Shown here piece by piece: positions 1-10,700 of a stretch of 64,000 nucleotides of DNA. The notes below the pieces were generated by a model. It worked only from the letters and a program-made list of their open reading frames with translations, had not been told where the DNA came from and searched no databases. Each line of letters starts with the position of its first letter. Positions within the stretch are counted from its first letter, which is position 1. Both the position numbers and the translations under genes were made by a program. This stretch comes from Dendrobium chrysotoxum (Eukaryota; Streptophyta; Magnoliopsida; Asparagales; Orchidaceae), in contig CM034312.1 in assembly GCA_019925795.1 (NCBI GenBank), forward strand, positions 26,315,914 to 26,379,913. Direction: 5' to 3'.

Positions 1-226
1 ATTTGTTCTAGCTTGTGAGCTAGCCTCCTTTCCCCCTTCCCCTCTACTATTTCGTCTCGGTTTTCTACCTCTTCTTCTTTATCCACCGTTCTCGCCCCAT
101 CTGTATCTTTCTTCTCATAATTAATATAAGTTGTAAGGTGTTGTGTTCTAGTATTGTTATATTATATATAAGGAGGACTTTTAGTTTGCAATCTTAAAAT
201 TGTTTGCTTTTTTTTTTGTTGCATCA
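1..226 (+). repeat. 5' LTR, 3' part only (TRIM-like element)
   Basis: Matches 717-943 over its whole length with scattered substitutions and ends in a T-run followed by GTTGCATCA. The upstream half of the LTR lies outside the window. Confidence 0.75.
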
Positions 227-229
227 TTT

Positions 230-240
230 TGGTATCAAAG
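230..240 (+). other. Primer binding site of the TRIM-like element
   Basis: TGGTATCAAAG begins three bases after the LTR end. It differs by one base from the usual initiator tRNA-Met PBS, TGGTATCAGAG. Confidence 0.7.
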
Positions 241-423
241 TTTTAGGTTGTAGGTCATGTATTCCTATCTTTTTAAAAAAATCAAAAACAAAAAATTGGA
301 AAGCCAAACACTCAACAGGCCGAAGTTCCACCTCAAGATGCAAAGGAATCTGCAGGTGGTGAAAGTCAGCCTTATATGCAGACAATCTCATCAGGAGATG
401 AGAATTCTCCACCAGGGGAGAAT

Positions 424-943
424 TGATGCAATCAAGATGCTCTGTCCCTTCAGTTTTTGTTCATTGGCTGCTGGGTTGTTTCCTCGTGGGCCTTGTTTTC
501 CTCGGTTTTTCTCTTGGCAGTTGTCTCTTCAGTTTGGGTAGCTATCCCTTTGGTCCCTGTTTGCTACAGATTTTGAGATATTTCTAATGGTTGTTTGGGT
601 GGTGCTTTAATTACCTTGTATTAAATATTTTTTCCCTTTTTTCCCCTTATAAATAGGGTTGTTTGTGGCAGTTTTAGGGTAAGTTATGTGATGATTTTTA
701 GAATATAAATCTACGGGTTTGTTCTAGCTTACGAGCTAGCCTCCTTTCCCCTTCCCCTCTACTATTTCGTCTCGGTTTTTTACCTCTTCTTCTCCATCCA
801 CGGTTCTCGCCCCATCTGTAACTTTCTTCTCTTAATTAATATAAGTTGTAAGGTATTGTGTTCTAGTATTATTATATTATATATAATGAAGACTTTTAGT
901 TGGCAACCTTAAAATTATTGTTTTTTTTTTTTTTGTTGCTTCA
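424..943 (+). repeat. 3' LTR of the TRIM-like element, with TATA box
   Basis: Starts with TGATGC right after a purine-rich tract (about 411-421, CCAGGGGAGAA) and ends in CA at 943. It contains TATAAATAG at 648-656, a good core promoter, so the transcription start would lie near 685. Positions 717-943 repeat 1-226. Confidence 0.7.
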
Positions 944-1319
944 AGTATTGGCTAGTAATTCAGTAACAATTCAACAAAATTAGTCCACATAGCATTAGTT
1001 TCTTATAGACCATAAGAGCAACTATCATACCAAGCTACAAAAGAGTTAAGCCTAATCAATTCCTAAGATTTTCTAAACCACTTATCTACTTAGCCAATTT
1101 TTGCTGATTTAATTTGTTTTTTTATCAGATTAAATTTAATGAGAATAATCTCACCCTTAATATAGGGCTTATGCTTTCCCCACTAAATATAGGGTTCTAA
1201 AACTCTTGTGTGGACATTACTTGGATTGATTGATAAAAGAAACTTTAATTATTAGTTGAGGTCATTGATTGTTTTTTAATCATTATCCCAGTTTTGTACA
1301 TGGATTACTCCAAGCTGTG
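944..1319. other. AT-rich spacer, nothing recognised
   Basis: No ORF, RNA gene or clear repeat was seen between the 3' LTR and the promoter-like site at 1320. Confidence 0.5.
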
Positions 1320-1326
1320 TATATAG
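1320..1326 (+). promoter_or_regulatory. Candidate TATA box
   Basis: TATATAG followed about 30 bp later by pyrimidine-rich sequence and about 98 bp later by an ATG in good context (ATAATGGCC). This is plant core-promoter geometry, but no gene beyond a short ORF follows. Confidence 0.4.
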
Positions 1327-1417
1327 AGTTCTTTCTCTCAAGGTCTTTGCATTTCATTTTGTTCCTTTCTTTCTTTGGGAATTCTCAAGCATCATCCTTC
1401 TCCTCATATACTCCATA

Positions 1418-1507
1418 ATGGCCTCAAGCCCAAGCTCTCTTATCCAATTGAATGAGAAAGAAAACAATGCGAAAACTCCTCCAGCCTCCATTAACAAAAA
1501 TTTCTAA
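1418..1507 (+). CDS. 29-codon ORF behind a promoter-like sequence; possible truncated first exon
   Basis: Starts MASSPSSLIQLNEKE and ends at TAA. The start is chosen because the ATG has G at +4 and lies about 70 nt after the expected transcription start for the TATA box at 1320. The N-terminus is Ser/Pro-rich and the rest is polar; no signal peptide or domain is visible. It could be the first exon of a gene cut off by rearrangement, a captured promoter fragment or chance. I do not recognise it. It is on the strand opposite to the host gene whose exon 4 lies 400 bp to the right. Confidence 0.3.
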   Translation: MASSPSSLIQLNEKENNAKTPPASINKNF

Positions 1508-1906
1508 AAATTATTAAAGTAATTAGAGAAAATAAATAGGTGATTTGAGTAATTAATGAAATAACGGCTCAGTTAATTGACCTATTAATTAATTATGTTA
1601 GATGATTAATCAGTATTTACTTAGCTTAAATTGAATAATCCCCTCTTCTTTAGTTCTCATCTTTAAGAGACAATAAAATGTATCTTGCCTTCGATCAGGA
1701 AAAATGCTGATTTCAAAAATGAGGTTTTAACTTACCATTCATTTTGTAAAGTGAACATTAATAAGTACTAAAAAAGCGCACCATAGCAAGGCCTATCCTG
1801 TATACATGAGCATAAATCCAAAATGCAAAGGACAGAAATGCGAAACAAAGAAACAGATAACTCAAATTACAAAATAAAACAAATGATGAAGAGGTATAGG
1901 TGAAAC
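1508..1906. other. No gene seen; presumed intron after host exon 4
   Basis: AT-rich. I searched the minus strand for a C-terminal exon rich in R, S, E or K and saw none. Confidence 0.4.
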
Positions 1907-1953
1907 CTTTCTCTTTTTGCTACATCGTCTCTTCGAATCTTTATCCCTCTTCA
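1907..1953 (-). CDS. Host gene exon 4 (47 bp, basic segment)
   Basis: Bounded by ATGCAG| and |GTTTCACC on the minus strand. With one base from exon 3 it gives 16 codons, VKRDKDSKRRCSKKRK, and leaves in phase 0. The next exon was not found between 1 and 1906, so it is taken to lie beyond the left edge. Confidence 0.72.
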
Positions 1954-4900
1954 CTGCATTGACGTCACATAACCAGCAAGATATGGAGAAAACTCAAAGC
2001 CATTACCAAAAAAATATTATAATCTGCTAAAAAAATACTGCAGGGACTATTCAGAGAAGTATTTAGACATTAAACAACACGGGGATACATGCCACCCAAT
2101 TCTTCTCATTAACTTCTGTACCATACATATTTTTTAAACACAACAAAATATCGCCCAAGTGAAAATTCTTACTCAAAAGTACTATTCCAGCTTAATTCCA
2201 TTCAAGGTCCCCAGCATGTCTGTAAAATTTAAAAATTTTATACCCCAGTGCCCGGTAGAACATAGAATCACCAGACTAAACACTGTCAGACTGCTACTAG
2301 ACTACCATCAAGATACTGGGCCATCACCAATTGCTAGTCACAGGTTCCTATTTGTGATAGGATTGGTAGTCAGAAGCATAGATAGATGGTTGAATGTTTC
2401 ATATATCTTATAGAAAAAAAAAAAATCAAAATGATCCCTTAGCTATTTGTAAAGGAACGAAATGGTCCCAAACTATGTGAAAATCCCAATTTAATCCCCA
2501 ATTTTTTTTAAACAAGGACCAGAATGATCCACCAATCCAAACTAACTGAAATTGAAGTTAGTGGTGTTATAAATGAAAATATTTTGAAATATATTTTCTT
2601 CCTGAATTTTTTTTGTAAATTTAACTTTCTATTTACCATATTTCCTGGTAAATTATAGTTAATCTCGCATGCAAGTAGAAGTGGATTAAAATCATGTAGG
2701 GTGCCAAGGGAGTTGTAATAAATTTGTTTAACAATTCGGTTATTTTGATTCCACTATAATGAAATAGATTGAGTTTATATTTTTTGTTCCATAATATTGA
2801 AATTTAAACATGCATATTAATTAAAATTAATATTTTTAGAGAGAATAATATATATATAGTTGTTTAATTTTAAATTTATTTACAACCAACTTTGTGGCTG
2901 TTTTATTGATTCAAATTATTTTTTTAGAAAGAAAAAATATATATTTCAAATGTTTATTATCATTACTACATATTATATAAACAAAGTTAAAATAAACATT
3001 ATTGATTTCAAATCAATATAATTAACATGAACATAAAAAAGAATATAAAGATCTATCAATCATTGTTGCTCAAGAAGCTTCTTCCACTCCTCTTCATCAT
3101 TGTTTGGGCTCTTTTGCTCGGGGAAATTTCGTCAAGCGCAGAGAACCTACATGATAGCCTCAAACATGCAGTGCCCAAGAGAGGAAGCTTCGTCGCTACT
3201 CGCCCACCTTCTTCAACCCTGTAGTCCCGCTTGTCACCTGCTCAGGGGAAACTACGACTGCTCCTTGTCTCGCACCATGATAAGCATGATAACTATAAAT
3301 AAATAAATAAATTCCTAAAATACTCCAAAAGTTACATATGCACCATAAGTTTTCCACCAATCCAAAAAGTTTTTCATTAATTTTAACTTCCAATTTGGAT
3401 GCAGGACCATTTTTAGTCCATGTTATAAGGGTCTACAGATTAAACTGGCCTTTTTACATGGTTTGGGATCATTTTTTTCCTTTGCAAATGATAGGGAGAA
3501 CAGTTTATTCATTTTCTCCATAAATTTGTTGTTACGATTAACAAAACAATAAAAAGTAGAGGTTAATAGCGTCGCAAGATGGAGAAAATGTGGAAGGTAT
3601 GGTAAGAAGAATATGGCGTGAGATGTTAATAAGAAAAAAATTGATGGCATGTATGTAAACCAATTTTATAAATATTATTTAATCAAACAGTATTAAAATT
3701 AACAAACTTTCTCAATGCTTCCTAGTGTTTTAAATGTTAATGTAAATGCATTTCAAAGAATGAGTTTCACATTTACACTGGTGGAACAAGGGTGGTATTG
3801 AGCATGACATTTGCCCCACCAAATTTTGGGATAAATCCTCTTATAATTATGAATAGCATGAAAATTTCACCCTTAAACCCTTTAGTAGCTATGAAATCAA
3901 TCAATTAACCTTGGAAATTTTTTTTGACTCCCTCTCACTTTAAACCCCGATTACACCATTGCATATATATATATATATATATGGACAGGTAAGTTTGGAG
4001 AATGCCTACCTTTGCTGTGATTCAACTTCATGCCTGAATGGTTCTTTCCAGCAGCAAGTTTACGAGCTCTATCAGCATCCAGCTGTGCCCTATATTCTCT
4101 CATCATTCTGTCCTTGTCAGCTTCAAGCTCACCTTTCTTGAGTTCCTCCTCCTATGACAATAAGAACATGAAATAACATGCAGATAACAAAGCCGCACCT
4201 ACGGAGGCCAAGAAAATGATAGTCTAGTGATCAAATTCTCGTTTCTAAAACAAACCATGCCTAAGCTCACTAATTAGAGGCAGGTACTTGCTTGTTAGAA
4301 ATTTTATTAAAAATAAAGAAAATAAGCCATATTGGCATAACACAAACTATAGAAAAGTAAAATTAAAAGACCATTGCCCATTCAATGAGAGCTGAAATAC
4401 AGATTAAGATTTCAGTTAGTAGAACACGAATTATAGGTTTAAAAAGCAAGACAGAGATTAAAATAAATACAAAGTGCAAGTTCACATGCCAACCTGGTGA
4501 ACTGTAGGTTTCTCCATGCACGAGGTAGTTTCAAATGAATTGAGGACGATATATTAAAATGGCAAGTAGAAATGATTTTAAAACTCACATACAAATGAAT
4601 TAATTACAAGTACACGATGTAGCAAACAACATACCGAGATCAACATAGGATGGAATAGAAGAGGGCAGTTGGCTAAACTCAAATGAGATTTAAAGAAAGA
4701 AAAGCAAACACAAAATGCTAGTCCAAATGCCAACCTTCTTAATGTGGCTTTCTCTGTGCACAAGATGGTTTCTAACGAACAAAGGATGATCTACTAATGT
4801 GTCAAGAAAAAATGATTTTTAAAACTCACATACTGGTAATTACCCAGTAAAAAATAGACAAGGGAGAGAGAAGAGAGGAAAAAAATGCCAGTAAGTTCTT

Positions 4901-5462
4901 TTACGTGTGATTATCATCTGTTGTAGAATGACGGACTTTAACGGAGAATGTGGGGACATGCCTTTAAAGTTTCCTAAATTATACAATTAATTGCGCCCCC
5001 AACTCCAATACACACATAATAATAATAATAATAATAAAGATAAATTTCTATCCTAAAACTATTTGATTTTCCTAGAAAATTGGCTCAATCATTCAAGTTC
5101 AGCCCAATTTCATTTAAACACTCAAGCTATTGGAATCGTTCAGTAAAACTTTCACTTCAAGTATACCATATAACTCTAAATCCCTAAATAATCAGCTAAC
5201 AAAAAAACCCTAGCATATTTTCCACTCCTCATAGCAATAGTTGCTGAGGCCCGGAATCCCAAACCTTGGCCCACATGTAGTCCCTTTCTAGATCGCAAAG
5301 GCAACCGCAAGAAGCATGCTAACATCCTTCTCCACCGCCACTTCCTCATCTCGCCTTTCCTCCTAACGACTATGCCCAACAGTCGCATTTTCTTGGTTGT
5401 GTCTTCCCTATTATGTTCAGTTTTCTTTCTTTTGTGTTATGAATCATCACTCAGTTTATTTA

Positions 5463-5508
<46 letters not shown>

Positions 5509-7674
5509 ATATAATTTTTTTAATTGTGTGTTGAGGGTTCACATTATTAGAAAATTTTCATACATGAATTTTAAAGTAATAGTTTTGTGTTACTTAGAAA
5601 AACTTTGAGTGTATTACAACAAGAAAAGTAAGAAAACTGTAAGTGCATAATAAAATGAACTGGGTACACGATAAGGGTTAAATTAAGAAATAATGCGTAA
5701 ACGTGCTGGCCATTCACAATGGGGTTCATATTATGAATCGTTAGTGAGATTGATTCGAACATTCTTCCAATAATTGATGGACATGGTATGGTGATGGAGG
5801 ATTACACAAGCTCCAAACAAAGAGGTAAGGCATGCGCATTATTAGAATTATTTCAATCTTTTGAAATTGCATTTAGCCTATATTTAATAAAATATGTACT
5901 TGGAATTACTAATAAATTATCACAAACATTGCAAAAACTAAGATTGTGAATGCTATATCTTTGTTACAAATATCTAAAAGAATATTTTTTGTGAAACTAC
6001 GCAACAAACTATAATTTTTGTGAGCAATATAACATTTGTTATTCCTCATATAAAGGATAAATAAGTAGCTCATGGGCATCCCCATCATAGACTTCAGGAC
6101 ATAACAAATTTGTTGAAAGGGTATGATGGAGAAAATAGAGAGAATAAGGAGGATCTATATATGATACTTATTGACTTAGAGAAAGCATATGATAAAGGTC
6201 CAAAAGAAGTACTCTAAAAAGTTCTACAAAAGAAATGAGTTAATAATGCTTATATTCAAGTCATTAAGGATATTTATATAAGAGCTATTACTTGTGTTCA
6301 AACACAAGATGGTTTGACCAAATATTTTCCTATTTTAGTTTAATTACATCGAGGATCAGTTTGAAGCCCATATTTTTTGCATTAGTCATGGATGTTCTTA
6401 CTAGACATTCGCAAGAGGATGTACCTTGGTATATGCTTTTTGCTAATGGCATTCTTATTGTTGATAAGACTAGAGAGAGAGTTCATGAAAACCTTGAATT
6501 ATGGAGGTCAATTTTAGAGTCTAAAGATTTTTGTTCGAGTAGATTAAACAAAATACATAGAGTGTAATTTTGGTTGTAATAGATCTAGTGTTGTGATGGT
6601 GAGATTGCGTGATCAAGTTATTAAAAAGAATGCATATTTCAAATATCTCGGATCAATTGTTCAAAGTGATGGTGAAATAGATGAAAATATTATTAGTAGA
6701 ATTTAAGTTGCATGGTTGGAGTGGAGGAATGCATTGGGAATGTTGTCTGGCAGAGAAAGGTACCCCTCAAATTTAAGGAAAAAAATTATAAGATGCTGAT
6801 GAGACCTACAATGTTTTATTGCGCAGAATGATGGCCATTAAAAGAGAAGCATAAAATTAAGTTAAGTGTTGCATAGATGAGGATGCTCAGATGGATGAGC
6901 GGCTTTATACTTAGAGACAGAATGCGAAACAAGTATATACGTGAAAAAGTTGGAGTTGCTCTAGTGGTAGATAAGATTAGAGAGAGTCACTTTAATGGTT
7001 TGATCACATAAAACGTCAACCTTACGATGACCCTATTCAAAGTTTAAAATTGTGCAATTGAGTATTGAAGAGTTTTTCATCCATGAGATGAGGCATAAAG
7101 CTTAAGGCGTTTTGAGACACAAGCCTCAAAATTCAAAAATTACGTAGAGTAAAAATAAAGGTTAAAAATATTTTTTTAATGTAATAACCAAATAATATGT
7201 AAAAAATGGCATATTAACTTTCTATTGAACTATAAAGTAACAAATTGGCATACATATAAAATAAAAATTGCACAAGACATAAAGTGGCAACAGATTAATT
7301 GCATGAAATAAAATTGAAATTTAAACATCACCAAGAGAAAAATAACATAAAATATAAGAATAGCATAAAAATATCACATAACATCATTAGTTCTCTACTC
7401 ATCCACATTTAATTCGTAAAAAACTGAAATAGTAAGGCAACAACTCATAAATCATCTGTACTGCATCACTGAGAGGTCTTTATTTGAGTAGTCATCATAA
7501 TGAATTGCTCTCTCCTCCACCTCATCACATGTGGAGTATTCTACAGTAGCGGTTGTTGTGGCGAAGGCGGCAAGCTGGAGGTTGTGGCAATCAAGAGGAA
7601 GTTGTTGTGGGTGGGAGGTGCAGGTGCATGAAGACATGATTTGTTAAGAACTTAAGTTAAGAATTTAGGTAAAT

Positions 7675-7715
<41 letters not shown>

Positions 7716-10700
7716 GGGTGAGGCGTACACCTTAAGATGCGCCTCGACCAAACTGAGGCGTTTGCCTTATAAAAAAAGCTCGAGGCATATACCTTGAGGC
7801 ATTTTTCGCCAGAATTGCACTGAGGCGCGTCTCACATTGCGAATTTTAAACAATGACCTTGCAAGTAGAGTAGATGTAGTAGATTCAGTGTATGTTAATA
7901 AAGGTAAAGGTATACCTAAAAAGAATTGGTTAGAAAGTATTAAAAATAATATTTTTATTAGATTTAAATGATTATTTAACTCTTAATATGACGCAGTGAA
8001 AAAAATGACTCATATAGCTAACCCAGCATAGTAGGTCTATCTCTAATATTTTCTAACCAAGTCTTTTTAGGTCTACCTCTACCTTTATTAACATAAGCCA
8101 AATTTAATAAATCTACTCTCCAAATTGGGTCAATGGAAGGCCTCCGTTTTATCAGACCAAATCATCTAAGGAGACTCTCTCTAATCTTATCTTCCAATGG
8201 AGCTACTCCAACCATTTTCACAAATATGCTCATTTCGTATCTTTTCTCTAAAAGTAAAGCCACTCATCCACCTGAGCATCTGCATCTCTGCAACACTTAA
8301 CTTAATATTATGCTTTTTTTTAATGGCCAACATTCAGCATCATAAAGCATTGTAGGTCTCACCACCATCTTATAGAATTTTCTCTTAAGTTTGAGGCGGA
8401 CTTTTCTAACGCACAACAAGCCTGATGCATTCCTCCACTTCAACCATCCAACTCGAATTCCACTAATAATATCCCCATCCATTTCACCATCACTCTGAAC
8501 AATAGATCCAATATATCTAAAACGTGTATTCTTATTAATGATTTGATCGCCCAAAGTCTCAATACCTCCACTAGATCTATTACTATTAAAGGTATACTCC
8601 ATATATTCGATTTTAGATCTACTTAAAAGAAAATCTTTATACTCTAAGGTTGACCTCCATAATTCAAGTTTACTTTCAACTCCCTCTCTAGTCTTATCAA
8701 TAAGAAGAATATCATCAGCAAAAAGCATACACCAGGGTATAATCTCTTGCAAATGTCCAGTGAGAACATCCATGAATAAAGAAAAAAGATATGGGCTTAA
8801 GGCTGATCCTTGATGTAATCCAACAGAAATAGGAAAATACTTGGTCAAGCCACCTTGTGTTTGAACACAAGTAACAACTCAAGCATACATATCCTTAATG
8901 ACTTGAATATAAGCATTATTAACCCCTTTCTTTTCTAGAACTCTCCATAACACTTCTATTGGAACTTTATCATATGTTTTCTCTAAATCAATAAATATCA
9001 TATGTAGATCCTCCTCATTTTCCCTATACTTCTCCATCAAATCTCTCAATAAATGTATAGCTTCCATAGTAGACCTACCCAGCATGAATCCAAATTGATT
9101 TTGAGAAACATTAGTATCACATCGTAATATATGCTCCATAACTCTCTCCCATAGTTTTAAGGTATGACACATTAACTTAATTCCTCTATAATTTGCACAA
9201 TCTTGTGCATCATCTTTATTCTTGAAAATAGGACTCAACACACTCATTCTTCACTCATCTGGCATCTTTGTAGTCTTCAAAATAATATTAAAAACTTTAG
9301 TAAGCCAAGAAATTGCTTCATCTCCTAAGCATTTCCACACCTCTATAGGAATATCATCAGGTTCAACAAATTTTCCATACTTCAATTTCTTTAAAGCCTC
9401 TCTAACTTTGGTTTTACTCATGATTTCGAAAAACCATATAAGACCGGACGGTTCAACCGTGAAACAGTCCTATGGCTGGTTTGGTCCTCATGAAAAATCG
9501 GTCCAGCATCAAACTGGTGAGAACCAGTTTGAACCATCGGTTCAACCGGCCAATTGTTGAACTGGTCCTGATTTTTAAGAAACGGTCGGTTCAAATCATA
9601 ATATATTTAAATAATTTAATTTAATATAAAATATTTTATTAAATATTAAATTAATTTAAATATAATATATTTTACTTAATAATATATATCCGAAAATTTT
9701 AAAGTGCTATGTATTAAGCACTAGCAAATCATACCCATATGATTCCACCACCCCATGTGGGCTCTTTACCCATATATATAAGAAAAGGTATATAAACAAC
9801 ATAATACAAATCTCCCAAATAATGCTGGACTAAACAACTAGTAAAAATTTCTATAATATGTGCATGGTGTATTGCTTCAATAAGAATTTTTTAGAAAAAT
9901 TGTATTGAATATTCAAATAAAAAATGATTATAATAATTTTTAAAGTTCTTAATTTTATAATTATTTGTGTATTTATAATTATTCAAATAAAAAATGATTA
10001 TTTACAAATTTTAAAGTTTTTAAAATTTTTCTCTAAAAATGAAATTAAATGATAATAAGAAAAATGAAAAATTCTAAAATAAATAATATAGTATGACTTT
10101 ATAAATAAAATTTTATAATGTGAATTATATATATAATTTATAGGTGAAAATTATACCTAAATATATAACATAAATTAGCAATTATTTATATTAAATTTAT
10201 ATATTTATATATAAACAAAATTTTTATTAAATATGAATTAAAATTGAAGATTAGAGATATTTATATTTAAATTTAAATTTAGTAATTATTTATATTTAAA
10301 TATATAATATAAATTAACAGTTATTTATATTTAACTTTAGATTATGGAATATATTATTTATGTATGAATTTTATTTATTTTTCATTCGCAAAATTCTTAG
10401 AATTATGAAGTTTTTAAGGTTCATATTATTATGTTAATTTTATTAAGTTTTAATAATACTATTATTTATTATGTCATTTGGTTCGACCCGGTCGAACCAG
10501 TCTAACCATGAACCTCTCTTATGTTGTCCGATCCGATTTTCACAACCTTGGTTTTACTAATACGCCGATAAAAATAAAAATCTCTATTTTTCATTTAGGA
10601 TGTTAAGGTCATTAAAGTCAATCGTACTCTCACAATCTTCATTGAAAAGTTTAGCAAAATATCTTATTCACATTTGTTGAATATCCTCTTCTAATAAAAG

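Larger units (their letters stand above)
1..943 (+). mobile_element. TRIM-like miniature LTR retrotransposon (5' LTR cut by window edge)
   Basis: A block of about 226 bp at 1-226 recurs as the 3' half of 424-943. The left copy is followed by a primer-binding-site-like match to initiator tRNA-Met (230-240), and the right copy is preceded by a purine-rich tract. Both copies end in CA and the right one starts with TG, so these are LTRs of about 520 bp around an internal region of only about 197 bp. No gag or pol is present, so this is a non-autonomous TRIM or an internal-deletion derivative. A short open stretch before the 3' LTR, rich in E, Q, S and P, may be a gag remnant. It lies downstream of the known exons of the host gene. 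Confidence 0.75.
6120..8035 (+). mobile_element. RTE-type LINE remnant D, split by a DNA transposon
   Basis: Frameshifted reverse transcriptase reading runs from about 6120 to 7036 (LIDLEKAYDK, then VNNAYIQVIKDIY, CVQTQDGLTKYFP and MDVLTRHSQEDVPWYMLFA). It resumes at about 7853 with the C-terminal part, ending at the ORF stop near 8026. The YADD-type site is altered to FAN in place of FADD, so it is inactive. It meets LINE A tail to tail near 8035, and neither keeps its TTG tail. The plus strand is antisense to the host gene. Confidence 0.85.

Noticed and set aside
5176..5388. 70-codon basic minus-strand ORF
   Set aside because: Arg-rich by composition; no start context, domain or repeat support.
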